Notes: generated from the sequence alone by a model not told the origin. 64,000 nt of DNA from Hydnum rufescens UP504 (GCA_014904985.1 MU128992.1:1-64000), one strand, 5' to 3'; shown: positions 10,876 to 24,016, counted from the first letter of the stretch. Program-made: numbers and translations.

Positions 10876-12590
10876 GGTGTAAGTGGGAAACAGGGGTTGA
10901 ATCCAGCCACAGTCCATGATATGGAATCAAGAATGAAGAGAGGGGATTATGGGATCAATCCAAGTGTTCAGGTCCTTAGAAAGGAGCAGCCTTTGGATGG
11001 GGGCAGTGTACTGCTTTGATAGAGTCTATCTAAACAGTGAATAAAGGAATCAGATCACACCCTAAGTCCTCCTCTTGAGAACTGATCAAAAGCATGATAA
11101 GTAGTGGTTGTGTTGTGGAGTTTACCCTTGGACCAGTGGCAGTTTCTCAAGCCTTTAAAACTGGGGGTGAGGGGAAAGACAATGGAAATTTTCATCTCCT
11201 GCACTTTATATACATCACAGAAAAATGCTATGGTAACCAGAAGAAAGGTGGAGTTAAGGTGAAAATGATGAGAAAGAGATCAAGTCAAAAGCTTCAAAAC
11301 TGAAGGAGATATTCAAATATCAAGTCAGAATAGGGGAATATGGCTTAACCAAGCTATTCCTCCTCTCCTGCTGAACAAAATCCCTTTGGGAAAAATGGAA
11401 CTGGTCTCCCTAGATGTACCCTCTATCAGACATAGGGTGCTGAAATCATAATTGCCTTTAGTAATCAGAAAAGCAGAGGTAAAGATGAAATGAGACACAG
11501 GGTGACTAAATTCCAGAAACCCTATTTCTAATCTGCTTGTTTTTCCCTTGGTATCCTTGGATGAAAATTTTTAGCCTCTTTCCAGGGGTGGTTGTTGCTA
11601 ACAAATTGGATCAAAACTGGTGGAGATATTTACACAATACTAAAGGATAGAGTGGAACACATGGTAAAATCAACCTGGAGGGTGCATTTTGCATCCGATA
11701 AGCACGTTTTTGGTATCATTGGATAGGTATTGATTATAGCTTTCCAGAAGCCATTTTTTTGAGTTGATCTGAACAAAACTGAGGGAGATATTTTATATTT
11801 ACTCCTTGAGAGTGTTGCAATAGCCCCTATTTAACATGTGACTAGTCCATGAGTTGGATCCAAAGGATTAGGCAATAATGATTATGTAATTGGGACTCAT
11901 GTACTTCCCTTAAGGCAATGGGCACAGTACGATGGATTGAGCATCAATGAAGAGGGCAAGTTGAATTGCTGTTACAAGTTGTACTTGCAACCTCTTACAT
12001 AACCCCATCACATGACCTCATCCCCTTGCCTTATTGTACTTCCTCCCTTATTGTCCTTGACCTCTATATAAGTAGCTATCTCCAGTACTCTAGCTCCTTA
12101 GAAAGATCAAGAATATATGTCTGTACCTGACTCTCTTCTTCATTCATTCTCTCTTGTCTTAAGTCTCTTGGGAATTCAGTTCTTTCACTCCACTCTCTGT
12201 GTTCTCATCTTCCACAACATTACATAATCATTCACTTCACAAATCCACTTGTCAGATATATTAAGGGCTTCCTGTCTCTACTCAGCCTGATTACCTAATC
12301 ACACCCCGAATGACCCTTAACAATTGCCATGGTCACAATTGGCTGGACCTGAGATAAACACAAACACAAGTGGTCTGTTGAAGACCCAGATATGGACAAA
12401 CAAATGTCTTGTATACAAGGTGAAGGAAAAGCAAGTGGGCCACAGTTTTTGAAAGAGGGGAATCTGTGCCATTTGATAAAAGGAATAATGAGACATGGAG
12501 GAAGTGGAATTGAATATATTGGATTCATTTGAGGAGGCAGTTGGGTGATAATGTGAATTCTATGCAATGGGGGTTTATCCCTCCAACAAT
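10876..12590 (+). mobile_element. Noncoding element X, copy 1
   Basis: This region aligns by eye with 57918-59296. Common blocks are TGTAAG...CAGTCCATGAT near the start, GAGTTGATCTGA(A/T)CAAAA with a CCTT(G/C)AGAGT block near 11760, CCCTTAAGGCA near 11910, and TTTATCCCTCCAACA at the end. It has no recognisable coding sequence. The copy here is longer because a solo LTR (11970-12322) inserted into it. It may be internal or LTR sequence of an unidentified retrotransposon; the ends are not certain. Confidence 0.5.
11970..12322 (+). mobile_element. Solo LTR (family L1), 353 bp, nested in element X
   Basis: Starts TGTTACAAGTTG, ends CCCTTAACA, and is flanked by the 5-bp duplication ATTGC (11965-11969 and 12323-12327). 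The uninterrupted sequence around the insertion point is recognisable in the second copy of element X (around 59010). A CTATATAAGTAG promoter-like stretch is at about 12062. Confidence 0.85.
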
Positions 12591-12779
12591 GGATACAAAC
12601 TGCTGTCTCTGCATTGAATCCCACCCCATGCACTTGTTCCCATTATCAACCAGTAACAAAAACACCTTAACCATTGGACTATGCTCAAATTAATCTCCAA
12701 AACCCAGAGATATCCTTTAATTTCACTTCCCAGATGCTCCACAAGATCAGTGACCTCATGCTCCTATCACTCCACATGC

Positions 12780-13260
12780 TCAGCAAATTGGTGACATCAC
12801 CACCCCTATGATTTCTTTTGTTCTCTTTATGAATGACTCACCTACTTTGCAACCACTTATGAATGACTTGCCCATCTGGCAACCACTTTATGCATGACTC
12901 ACATATGACTCACATCTTCATTTTTTCTTTTGTTCTCACCTATGACTCACATATGACTCACCTATGAGGGAGTCATTTTCTTTAAACACAGCCACCTTCA
13001 GAAAGGTATAAAAGCTGGTAGATTTTCCTGTATCCCCCCATCTCACTCTGGAAATCAACCACTGTCAACCACTGTCAACTTTTCTGCTTGCCTCTAAACA
13101 ACAGTCTATCTAAAAGCTGCCAAGTCATCTTCAAGGTTGTTGAGACAAAGCCACTGGAAACCCTCTACATGAATCACTAAAGCCAAGGATAGTTGCAGGA
13201 CCTAAGGTTAGAGTTGCTGGACATCCAAGGAAAAGTAAGCAAAACAAAATACAAGTCAGG
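12780..13260 (+). repeat. LTR-like promoter region with TATGACTCAC repeats
   Basis: A short direct-repeat cluster of TATGACTCAC-like units lies at about 12827-12967, followed by GGTATAAAAGCTGG (a TATA-box-like sequence near 13010) and a tandem CAACCACTGT. The arrangement resembles the 5' part of an LTR or an unidentified promoter, but I found no matching partner or target duplication in the window. Confidence 0.35.
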
Positions 13261-13469
13261 TTTTGAAGAAAGAAGAAAGAAGCATACTAACAAGACTAAC
13301 CAAGCACTGACCAGTCTATAATCCACAGATATCTGCATTTTGACCAGGAGGACATAAACAAGAACACATAAATATCAGTAAACAAACCAATACAACATGA
13401 ATGTATAAGCCTTTCTATAAGCATCCCAGATGATATATCATTGACTACAGCTAGTCCATATCACATCCT

Positions 13470-13773
13470 ATTCTCCACTGAACACCATACACATCTTGCA
13501 GAGAGTGATCAACCATTGAAACAAACCAACCCAATGAATAACAACAGAAATACAGTCTCCCATCTACACACTGGCTGAACCAGATTTTGATTTGACAGTC
13601 ATTGGAGCTCCCAACCCTTCTTCTATACTGCTCCACTCTCTCTAGTGTACTTGTCTTCTGCAACATTATGTAATCCTCACACTGCAAACTCACTTGTCAA
13701 TTATATTAAGGGGCTACCCCTCATGCTTGACCCAATTACATAATTGCTTGCTTGTACCACAAACAACCCCCAA
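13470..13773 (-). mobile_element. LTR remnants, composite
   Basis: 13470-13610 is the reverse complement of 57768-57880. From about 13624 to 13773 the plus strand follows the 3' part of LTR family L1 (CAACATTATGTAATC, CTTGTCAATTATATTAAGGG, ending CCCCCAACA). The two pieces are adjacent but in opposite relative orientation, so this is a rearranged remnant rather than one element. Confidence 0.5.
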
Positions 13774-14505
13774 CACTATTGGAGGGAATACATCCTGATA
13801 AGGAAATTATCTGGAACATTCCAGAAACATCAGAGGTGCAGCTAGCATAGCCAGTGCAGTTGGCATAGTCAGTGGAGCATGGAGTATGCACTCCAAAGTA
13901 CAGCAATTTTTTGTATATAAATACTTTGAAGGACTATGGTATTTGCAATCATTAGATGAGGCAGATTTGATAGTCCTGTAAACAGAAGGAGAAGAGTAAT
14001 CCAACTGTTCTAAGCACTGGCTTCCCATGAATGAGGCTAAACACTGGCTTCACCTCAGACTTGGGAGAAGCAGGAGGAGAGGAAGGGATTAGGGAAGGGA
14101 TGTGTTAGTAGCTGGCCAAGGGGCACAGCTGCTATCAATGGAGAGGAATAAGGGGGTTAGTGTAGTACATGAATGACATGTACTTATCTTCTAGAGTTGT
14201 GCTCATATGTGACTCTCCCATATCCAACTTAAGCCATGGTCTGTAGTGGTGGGTTGCATGTCTCACATAGCTTAGCTTGTTACATGGCTTGCCATAGTGG
14301 CTGTGTAATAGGCAGGTTTCATGGCTCATGTGTGAGCAACAAAGTCCAGGCAAAAAGAATCCATTTGTTTCCACCATGAATTGGACTTAGAATCCTCATG
14401 GCCACACTATTACATGATTTACAAGGAAACAAGGAACATGTATACATATACCTAAGTAATATAGCCCTATATTACACTTATTCCATGACTCTACTACAAG
14501 TTGGC
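13774..14505. other. No gene recognised
   Basis: AT-rich and CpG-poor sequence without long conserved frames or recognisable elements. Confidence 0.4.
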
Positions 14506-14690
14506 CTCCATATCAATACACTGCCATTGATTTCCATATTATATTTTGGCTAAGTTAGTTACTATACTTTGGTTAATTTGGTTAAGGATCTCAGGACCTC
14601 CTTATCAATAAACTGTTGATTTCCATATCATACTTTGGCTAAGTTAGTTAATATGCTTTGGTTAATTTGGTTAGCACCCAGTACCTATAC
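14506..14690. repeat. Direct repeat, about 95-bp offset
   Basis: Two copies of a block containing ATTTCCATAT, TTTTGGCTAAGTTAGTTA and CTTTGGTTAATTTGGTTA lie head-to-tail, the first around 14530-14590 and the second around 14625-14685. Copies differ by a few substitutions. No coding content. Confidence 0.65.
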
Positions 14691-15672
14691 TAAATAGAGA
14701 GAACTGGAAATATCTTAAATGCAAGTTCTGGGGTCCCATTGGGCCTACTGGGCCCAATAGCCTCAAGTATCTAGTTAGGTACCAAAACATGTCTGGGATT
14801 TGGTATCTAAGAAGGCCCAGACTTATGGCTGTCCAAGGTGCCCTTCATTCACTGTTAGGATAGTCTCTATCCAGGCAGTACAATTCCCCCATCCAAAGAC
14901 CACCCCTTTCCATGGACCTGAAGATTCAGATTGACCCCATGATCCCCTCCTTTTGTCCTCATTTCCATATTGTGGACTGTAGCTGGATTCTCCCCTTCAT
15001 TTCCTGCTTACAATGTAACCAATTGATTATGGTTCCCATGTCACAGAAAACCTGATTCTATATTTGGGCCACTCAGCTTGTTCCATATCTAAAGGTAATC
15101 AGACCAGGCTGATTTTCAGGACCTAATTACTGTCATATATGACCATTACATGTGCAAAATGTGGAGGCTATAGCCCCCCCTTCACCTGAGTAAATTAGTT
15201 TTCAACATCCAAAGTTCCCCCCCCCCTTATTGCACAAGATCTGTGGATTGTAATGTGCTGATTTTTGATATGGTCATTACTCCAATATATCACAATCTGT
15301 GCATGATTTCAGCCTGATCTGTTCAACAGGTCCTTTGTGGCAATTTTTCTGGAATTTCCAGAGTTAAAAATATACTCATACATGTTAATTGCTTGTTCAA
15401 GGTTTAACCTTATTTGGAAGTCTGGGTTTTGTTTGGTCAGCAGGGTCCTCTGAGGGTCCCTTTACCCATTTTGGCTATCCCCCTCTGGTCATGGGATTCA
15501 ATTGGGCTGGATGACTTAGGTACACATTGGATACTTGGTGTACCCTCCACATTTGGGTATTATATAATTAAAAATAGATCCAGATAATTATGATTTGGGT
15601 AGGAATCCCTCATATTGGCATCAAAACCCACGTTTTCTCACTATGAAATGGCCACTTGATCATTATTTGATA
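14691..15672. other. No gene recognised
   Basis: AT-rich, CpG-poor sequence running up to the 3' end of the copy B NACHT-WD40 gene. It contains homopolymer C tracts (near 15175 and 15220) but no conserved frame or repeat partner that I can see. Confidence 0.4.
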
Positions 15673-18600
15673 TCAAACTGATAATAAGCCTACTACACAG
15701 TATAGGAACCTCAAAATGACATACCTTTTAAGGTCCCCAGAAGTGTCTAGCCAGCCTGGAGTCACAACAGTAGGTATCAGTGAAGTATCAACTGGGTCTT
15801 CAATGTCATGCTGAAGAAACAGATGATGTGGAACCACAAGAATGATCACATGACCATCACCACATCCAACTGCAAGCTGAGAGTATGTTGGTTGGCTTGA
15901 AGCAACAATGTTGGTTGTGAGGATGTGATGTGGTGGGATGTAACATATTTTTCTAGCATAGCCATCTTCTTGCTGTATCCCTTGTATCCACTGGCCTTCA
16001 AGAGACCAAATGGGTGGAGTCATGCCCACAAAGTGTGCAGGGGTTGGTAGGGATAATATGGAGGCTATATTATGGGGGGGTTGGGAAGCCAAATCCCAAA
16101 TGAAGGTCTCCATCTTTGAGTTTGAAACCAAAGTACAAGCATCAAAAGAAAATTGGAGGTTGCGAACTGTGTAAGAATGGCCTTCCAGTTTTGCACTGGA
16201 TGTGCCAGATATGGGATCCCACAATTGCACAGTATCATCAGATGAGCCTGATGCCAGGCACAATCCATCAGGTGAAAATGCAATGGTAGTAACCCAGCTA
16301 GAATGGCCTTCCAGTTTTTCAATGGATGCAGCAGATATGGAATCCCACAATTGTACAGTGTGATCCCTAGAGCCTGATGCCAGGCACCATCCATTGGGTG
16401 AAAATGCAAGACTTGTAACTTTATTAGAATGGCCTTCCAGTTTTGCCATGGATGTGCCAGATCTGGGATCCCACAATCGCACAGTATGATCAGCAGAGCC
16501 TGATGCCAGACACAATCCATCAGGTGAAAATGCAAGACTTGTAACTTCACCAGAATGGCCTTCCAGTTTTGCCATGGATGTGCCAGATATGAGATGCCAC
16601 AATTGCACAGTATGATCATCAGAGCCTGATGCCAGGCACCATCCATTAGGTGAAAATGCAAGAGTCACAACTGCACCAGAATGGCCTTCCAGTGCTGCAA
16701 TGGATGCACCAGATATGGGATTCCACAACCATACAGTAGCACTTAGACTACCTGATGCCAGGTACAATCCATCAGGTGAAAATGCAATGCTTGTCACCCA
16801 ATCAGATTGGCCTTGAGGTTCTGTGAGGGGTGTGCTGGATACAGGATTCCACAATCGTACAGCACAGTCCTGAGACCCTGATGCCAAGTGCACCCCATCA
16901 GGTGAAAATGCAATGGTGTGAACTAGATCAGAATGGCCTTCCAGTGTTGCAATGGATGCACCAGATATGGGATCCCACAATTGTAGGGCACCATCTTCAG
17001 TGCCTGATGCTAGGCACAATCCATTGGGTGAGAATGCCAAGGCATCAACAGAACCAGAATCACCTTCCAGTTTTGTAATGGATACACCAGAAATGGGATC
17101 CCACAATTGTATAGTATAATCTTTAGAGCCTGATGCCAGGTGCAATCCATCAGGTGAAAATGCAACAGTGGTAACCACATCAGAATGGCCTTTGAGCTTT
17201 GCAATGGATGCACCAGATATGGGATCCCACAACTGTACAGTATGATCATGAGAGCCTGATGCCAACCATCCATTGGGTGAAAATGCAATGGCATTAACCA
17301 CATCAGAATGGCCCTTCAGTGTTCTGAGGGATGGAGTGGATATGGGACCCCATAATTGCACAGTATGATCATCAGAGCCTGATGCTAAGTACAGTCCATC
17401 TGGTGAAAATGCAACCATCCTAACTGGACCAGAATGGCCATCCAGTTTTGCAATGGACACACCAGATGTGGGATTCCACAATTGCACAGAATGATCCAGG
17501 GAGCCTGATGCCAGGCGCAATCCATCAGGTGAAAATGCAACAGTGGTAACTGCATGAGAATGGCCTTTGAGCTTTGCAATGGATGCACCAGATATGGGAT
17601 CCCACAATCGTACATTATTCCTGAAGCCTGATGCCAGGAACAACCCATCAGGTGAAAATGCAATGGCCCAAACCGGACCAGAGTGGGCTTTCAGCTTTAC
17701 AATGGATGTAGCAGATATGGGAGCCCACAATTGTACAGTGCCATCTTTAGAGGCTGATGCCAGGCGCAATCCATCTGGTGAAAATGCAATGGTTGTCACC
17801 CAATCAGAATGGCCACGTAAACTACTCAAGTTCTGTGGCCATTCAGACTCAACACCTTGGAGAACCTTAACAAAATCCTTTCCATTTCCACAATAATGTT
17901 TATACAGCGCAGTGTCATGTGGTGTGAAAGGCAGTGCAGAGTGATACACATGCAGTGCACTTGCTCTTATCACTTCCCCATGCGCAAGAATGAATCGACG
18001 CGAGTCGGACAGGATTGTTACAACAATCGCCTTGCTTTTCGAAATATTCTATCATCACAATCACTCCCCACTCAGTCACTGCACTGGAGATCAAGGGGGA
18101 ATACACATACCGCCCAGCGGTGCGCCTCTTCGATCAAGCTTACAGCATTCGAGACACTCCCAAGCAAACTCATTGCTTCGAACCACCATAAAATAGACCG
18201 CATCGTGAACGCCTCCAGTGCCTCCATTATTCTCGCCTCCCCAACCTCCACGTGCGATAGATGGGATGCCCAATACCGGCATGCATACTGAACCTCCGAT
18301 GATAACGCCGCCCTCACTTTCTTCTTAAAACCTTCGACATCCCTGTTCAGCAGCGACGGATCCGAGATCCCAGCAACATCCCGCTTTAGATGTTTCGCCA
18401 TGAGTTCGAAGCATCGAATAGCATGACGTAGTTCCTGCTCTGGCACGGCAACGATCACGAACTCTGGCATGGAGCATCGCGAAGGATCGGTAATAAACTC
18501 GAGGAATGAAGGGTGGTAGATACGAGGGGCCTCGCGAATATCGGAGGGGGGGACGATGACTGAGTGAAGATGAAGTAGACTACCCTCAACGATGTGCCTT

Positions 18601-19887
18601 CCGTACTCGACAAAGTTAGCCAACGAATGAAGTGGGAGGGGCTCGCGCAATAGCGCGATGCTCCCCACGACAATTTGAAACCGCTTCAGGATCTCTCGAC
18701 GATTCGACGGAGAAAGCGAGTTGCGAAGCACTTCCATGTATAGGTTGTCCAGCTGCGAATACGGTGTCGCCCCGGCTTCTCGGAGGGACTGTGCATGAAG
18801 TATAAGCCTTAGATGTGTTTCAGGATCTCGCACACGATCGTCCCCAATGAAGCGGATCGCTGTCGCTGCATAGATGAATAACTTTCCGGACTTCTCTATC
18901 AAGGTGTTCTGCTCCACCTCCGTCGCCCAATCAGTAGGCATCTCAAGATCAAGTTTCCCTGGAATTTTGGCCAATTCGGTCGAGATGTACAAGCGGATGT
19001 CTTGCTCAACGACCGATGCGTCGATATCGTGAAGAATCGTCTTCATGAGGTTCGGGGCTTTGTTAAACACCGACGATAAGTGAGGTTGTGGACGGCTTGT
19101 GATTAAGATCCGCAGGAAAGGTATTCGGGCGATGTGTGCAAACATAAGTTGCAAAAGTTCAGCCGCACCCTTTTCCTCGCACTCGTCGAGGGCATCAAGG
19201 ATGAAAATTATTGGGCTCCGACGGGGATTGATAGTCAGTAGGGGGGTCAGGATTAATCCCTGAAGCTGAGACAACAGCACCCTTTCCCCGACTCCCGGAT
19301 CTTGTTTTAGGGCATCCACGATGACCTCCATGAATGTATTGTCCGAATGGGCGAGTTGGAAAGCGAGGGTCGGTAGTACGAGGCGGGGATCCCGTAAAGG
19401 TTTGTCGCTCCGAGAAAAGAAGAAAGTGGCGCCTAGCATGCCTTTCTCTTGCGCTTGGCGGGCCACGGTTTTCGCGATAGTGGATTTCCCGATGCCAGCG
19501 AGTCCGTTGAGCCAGTATATAGGTGGCGTTTCACCGTTCGCGCTCTCTGACCACGTCAGAATTTCCTTCAGGACATCAACACGTGTGCCCTCGAGACATG
19601 ACGATGGAGCGTCCTCGCGAACAGAGTCGTGGCCCGCATATAGAGCACGAGGAAGAGCCATTAAAAGGGAAGTCCTATCTAGAAGAACATTGATTATAGA
19701 CAAGGACTCCAAGGGAGGGATGGATTGACTATTACCGTCGTGGAAATGGACATCTCCTGCACGACCGCCAGTGCCTCCGCCTATCCCATGACCCCCGGGA
19801 CCAGTAGCTGAGGAAAAGGACGGGTGAGGATGAGGACGGGGAGGAGAGATTGAAAAACAATTCACTGATAGAGATATGGTGTTGCAT
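15673..19887 (-). CDS. NACHT-WD40 (NLR-like) protein, copy B
   Basis: Three exons give one continuous frame: 19887-19866, 19807-18111 and 18048-15673, joined over introns 19865-19808 (58 nt) and 18110-18049 (62 nt), about 1,364 codons. Start chosen: ATG of MQHHISI, because the same frame has a stop just upstream. Order of parts: a Gly/His-rich N-terminal linker, a NACHT NTPase with Walker A GLAGIGKS and Walker B FILDALDECEEKG, a helical middle region, then 14 WD40 repeats (two seven-blade propellers expected) and a C-terminal tail. No obvious N-terminal effector domain is encoded. The last ~20 residues have no counterpart in copies A or C, and a donor-like AAAAG/GTATGT at 15724 hints at another intron. 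Role by family: intracellular surveillance; ligand unknown. Confidence 0.85.
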
Positions 19888-21344
19888 CGTAGTCAACAAG
19901 GGTGGGCCCCCCTCGGAAAGATCGGCTGGAACGGTTCCCTCGTCAAATGCAAGGTTGGATATACGAGGCAGCGCTCAATCGGTATATCACACTGATGTGA
20001 GCGGAGAGATGGGCTCTAAGATTTGTAGCGAGTATGCGTTGGCCCTTGGAATGGTGCCTGCCCGGCATATTCCGCCGTCGCCCTCGTTCCCATGGCACCC
20101 ATGCCTCCACACTGACCGTGTCAGTTACATGCTCTGTGACGACAATTCACTAAGTTATCCCGTAAAGCAATGTGACATCCGTGGGTCAGAATAATCATAG
20201 CTACGGTTCTCTCGACGCGCCCCCTGCTGAGCACCAAAGAGACCATCTTGCCACTCTCATCTGCCAATTCATCGCCCATGAAATCTTTCAGTCTGACCTA
20301 TCCTTTTGCGTTCCATTCGCCGATCACACGAGTTATTTTCGGCAGAAGGTAATGGAGGCAATGGGACCACTACAGTACCTCTAGGACGATTTCCTATGAA
20401 CGGGAGCGTGGGACAAGGAATCAACACCCCTTATTGGATCTCTTTTCGGGGGGCGTTCATCGCCCCTATGGACTCTTCAGGAACTAATGCCATTGTGAAA
20501 AGTGATGGCTGGTTGATATCATCCGCTTCGCCTCCATACGACTCGTGTCATCAGGATGGGTGTCAAATGGAAGATGGTACCTCACCCCATCTATACGTGA
20601 GGGCGATAACAGTTGTCGCCGACGTATCTGGGATACGGGATTAGGCTATGCCGTACATTGTAAATATATATGTGCGGGTTGGGAGTCGACCATGTTCTGG
20701 GGGACACAGGATCATCTAAATTGGAACTCTTTGTGTTGCACGCACATGGAGCGTGATTATCTTACACGACCCACCGGACCGGCCCGGGACCCGAGGTCGC
20801 GCAAGGCGGGCATCCTGGGGCATCGTGGCAAGGTGGTCTCGGGGCAGTCAATTTGTCGTGTGGGGCCTTGCATCAATATATTGCCTTTGCCTTAGTACTA
20901 TACTGTACTCTAACACTTTACGGCCGAGAAATCAAAAATTGACAAGATTGACTCAAGTAGATCCACACTGCGTCAGAACCGTCGATTGTGTCCTCAGAGC
21001 TTCGGAATAGGTTGCGCACCCACAGAACGGGAAGAGGCGTCGTTTCAAGGTCGTCCTGCCCGGAGGATGTCGTGTCGAGCTGGGCTCCATTGACATGATG
21101 TAAACCAGGGTGGCTCTAGCCCGACGTTATGGACAGAATGTGCCAAGTGACAGCGTTGATGAGGAGTTAGCGTTATTTTGATAGCTCGCAGAAGTGGTGA
21201 ATCTTTAATGATGGGCACAGCCTCTACCGATTCCATGTCCGGTGCGTGGAGTATGTATCTGGATGTTATAAAGGGATGTAAACATTCTCCTAACCACCTC
21301 AAGACCCTAACAGCACGCACTGGACCACGTTTCTCTTCTTTTTC
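19888..21344. other. Duplicated intergenic region, segment B
   Basis: Equivalent to 4805-6277 of segment A. It lies between the minus-strand NACHT-WD40 gene and the plus-strand Fus1-type gene, so it holds both 5' ends. It lacks the 52-bp insertion found in copy A. No gene is recognised inside it. Confidence 0.45.
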
Positions 21345-21785
21345 ATGGCTGCACTCGGACTCCGTGTTCCTCTCGCCCGCATCACCTCTGCAAAGACAAC
21401 AATGACAATCAAAGGACAACGGCGCTGCTTCTAAACACCGACGAGGTGTGCCAGTTCACTGTTGCGGACAGCCATCCACAGAAGCTAATGCACATCCATA
21501 CAGCGTCAGACGTGTCTCTGTCTCCCAGCTGTCCTATATTCTCACGGCCGGAACATACAACACGGCCACGAACACCTTCGCCGACGCGTACTCCGACTTT
21601 ATCACCCGATGTCCTCGCGTCTGTTCTGGTGCCCACCCCGGCACTGATAGACGCCCCTGACGATCGTCCTCGATCCGACGTACCTTCGGGGGGTAGCTAG
21701 CCACAACGGCGAAAACGCTGGGATCTGCTATCGTGGAGGCTATTGCCCGAGAAGTTGCTGCATTTCGATCCGTCCCAAGACCTAG
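21345..21785 (+). pseudogene. Probable 5' exon(s) of the Fus1-type gene, copy B
   Basis: Starts MAALGLRVPLARITSA and runs to a donor at 21786 (GTATGT). It is conserved with segments A, C and D and is Ser/Thr/Pro-rich in two of its frames. In this copy the frame from the ATG stops at about 21434 and no frame is open throughout, so I cannot join it confidently to the downstream exon. Either there are further introns or this 5' part has decayed. Confidence 0.4.
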
Positions 21786-21839
21786 GTATGTGTGCCTTGT
21801 CTGGGACATCTGTGTTCACTGACCGAATCACAATAATAC

Positions 21840-23297
21840 ATGCAGGCTGTTTCTCTCGTCACGCTCTTTCCCTCGTTCCTTGGGGTGCCGTACCCCCCAT
21901 CACTGTCTCTCCTCGTTCCATGTGTCCCTATTATGGCCGAGATCCTGTCTCTCTTGTCTGTGCAGTCTGTCGCTTTGGAATCAAATATTTCAATCCTTTC
22001 TGTTGGTGCCCATCAAACTCCTTCGACTACTTCTTCCGCTTCTTCCACCTCTATCTCGACACCATCTTCGATCCCGACTTCGAGCTCTAAGCCTGTTGTG
22101 GTGCCCACGAGCGCCTCGACACTTTCCAGCAGGTCTATTATCACCCCTAGACCTCCACGTGTGTACTCAACCCCGTCAACTCCCGTTCCATCTCCAACCC
22201 ACTCTATCCCAGCCAATCCCCCCAGAAATGCATCGAAGGGCACATCACACGCCGTTATCGCTGTAATGGTGGTGCTCGCAGTAGTTGCAGTTCTTGGCCT
22301 GGGCTTTTTGGTATGGTATAGACGGCATGAGCAGCGTAAATGGCGTGCTCAGAGTGGTGTCTGGCTGGAAGGTCCCTCGTACCGTGCGAATAAGCCAGAC
22401 ATCGAGACGACGGGATCTCTGCCGACATACATTCCTGCTGGAATGACCGATGGACAAAAGAAGGATAGAGGTGAAAAGGGCGATCACATGGCGAAAGACC
22501 TTCCACTCCCACCTGTTCCCAAAGAGGACGAAGAAGAATTTACTCCATACTCCGAGACTTCTGCGTTCCCCCTCCCTCCGTCTACCCCCAATTCATTATC
22601 GCACAACTTGCCTCAAACTACGTATCCCAGTGGCCAAGAAAACCCTACGCTGGCGTATCCTTCCTCTGCCACTGTACATGGAGGTCCACAACTTCGCCCG
22701 GAATCCGGCCCCATATTATTGTATTCGATCCCTAGAGATCAAGATTACACCTTTAGTTCCGTACCTCCATCCTTCCGCCCTCTCTCACCTATATATAATC
22801 TCCCTTACTCGCGTGTATCACAAAACTTGGACGATGCGAAGCCGACAACCAGTTCACCAATCTCTCCTACGTACCCCGAGCCCCCAGCACCGGCAGTTTT
22901 GCCTGTTCCCATGCCAGTGTCAGTGACACGAGCCTCATCGCCTGGGAATCCGGCCGAAACCATTAGGGCGCCACTCCCCATTACGCAAAATGCGTACCCA
23001 GTGATCTGTACATACATACCCTCGTTGTTGGACGAACTCCGAGTGTCTGTGGGTGATATGGTGCGGGTCATTAAGGAATATGACGACGGTTGGGCATACT
23101 GCGAGCGCGTTGGTGATCCGGATGGTGCGGCAGGCGTCGTTCCTCTCGAGTGCTTGGACAAATCGGGCGTTGGACCCTCACCATCGACTTTGGTACCGCC
23201 CAGTCCGAATGATCAGGGATCGGAGAGAACCAGCTCGCGAATGAGTAGCTCACATATTGACTTCGACAACATGCACTCTGGCCCTGTTGGTGCTTGA
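21840..23297 (+). CDS. Fus1-type single-pass membrane protein with C-terminal SH3 domain
   Basis: An open frame of 485 codons, or 455 if the second ATG at 21933 is used. A Ser/Thr/Pro-rich, probably extracellular, region is followed by one transmembrane segment (AVIAVMVVLAVVAVLGLGFL, about residues 138-157) and basic residues WYRRHEQRKWR. A proline-rich cytoplasmic tail follows, then an SH3 domain near residues 405-460 (ALYDY-like start replaced by CTYIPS, then VGDMVRVIKEYDDGW and GVVPLECLD). Fungal Fus1-like proteins of this design act at cell-cell contact or fusion sites; the role here is inferred. The first ATG overlaps the acceptor of intron 21786-21845, so the mature exon may begin at 21846. 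This is the only copy that keeps the 3' exon. Confidence 0.7.
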   Translation: MQAVSLVTLFPSFLGVPYPPSLSLLVPCVPIMAEILSLLSVQSVALESNISILSVGAHQTPSTTSSASSTSISTPSSIPTSSSKPVVVPTSASTLSSRSIITPRPPRVYSTPSTPVPSPTHSIPANPPRNASKGTSHAVIAVMVVLAVVAVLGLGFLVWYRRHEQRKWRAQSGVWLEGPSYRANKPDIETTGSLPTYIPAGMTDGQKKDRGEKGDHMAKDLPLPPVPKEDEEEFTPYSETSAFPLPPSTPNSLSHNLPQTTYPSGQENPTLAYPSSATVHGGPQLRPESGPILLYSIPRDQDYTFSSVPPSFRPLSPIYNLPYSRVSQNLDDAKPTTSSPISPTYPEPPAPAVLPVPMPVSVTRASSPGNPAETIRAPLPITQNAYPVICTYIPSLLDELRVSVGDMVRVIKEYDDGWAYCERVGDPDGAAGVVPLECLDKSGVGPSPSTLVPPSPNDQGSERTSSRMSSSHIDFDNMHSGPVGA

Positions 23298-24016
23298 GGT
23301 TGTGAAATCCCTCTTATGTGGAAACCATGTGTCAATGAGTGAGTCCTCGTTGGCGTATGAATCCTCCGTTAATTGTTCTAATGCCATCGTCGCGTTGCAG
23401 TTATTGATAAAACTGCCCACAGTCGGACATTTAAACGCGGGATAAACTTGCTGATTATTTAAAAATGTTTTACAGCTCCGACATTCTGTCATTCTCTTTT
23501 CGAAAAATTTCTGCTTGTATCTTCTCATGCATCTACCCAATCTTCTGTGGTATAGGTGTTTCAGATGGGCATGTCCCCTCAGTCCGGGAGGGTGACTATG
23601 CCCAGTGATCTGGCATGTTTGTTTTGTTGATTTGTCTCTCCTCCGAAGTGTCGTCTGTATTGCATTTCGATGCCGCGGCTGGATCTCGTCTTTCCTTCAC
23701 CCCCTCCATTCATTCTTTGCTACCCTCTTGCGATGAGTGTTTGTCCGTTTGTTACATGGTTTGTCGACTATTCGTATGTGACAAGTAGTCTGTCTATCCG
23801 TGTTGCCTCAAATCTTGCGTTGTTGGGGTAGACGGTTTGTGCGAGGGCTGTCAAGAATAATCAATTTCGATGACGCCCCGAGGGGAGACGATTACAGTTA
23901 AGACAGTAATGTATCTCTATCGCGCATGTAGGCCTCTATCGCTGGCCTTATCTACACCAAAATCCTCCCTATTCTCTAACAAGTACTGTTGACATGGATT
24001 ATACAGATGCATCATT

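Noticed and set aside
13009..13022. TATAAAAG as the promoter of a host gene
   Set aside because: No gene follows within several kilobases on that strand; the setting is transposon-derived.
21345..21434. A short independent secreted peptide gene (MAALGLRVPL...)
   Set aside because: The following intron and conservation with other copies show it is the 5' part of a larger, partly decayed gene; the stop at 21434 is not conserved in the other copies.
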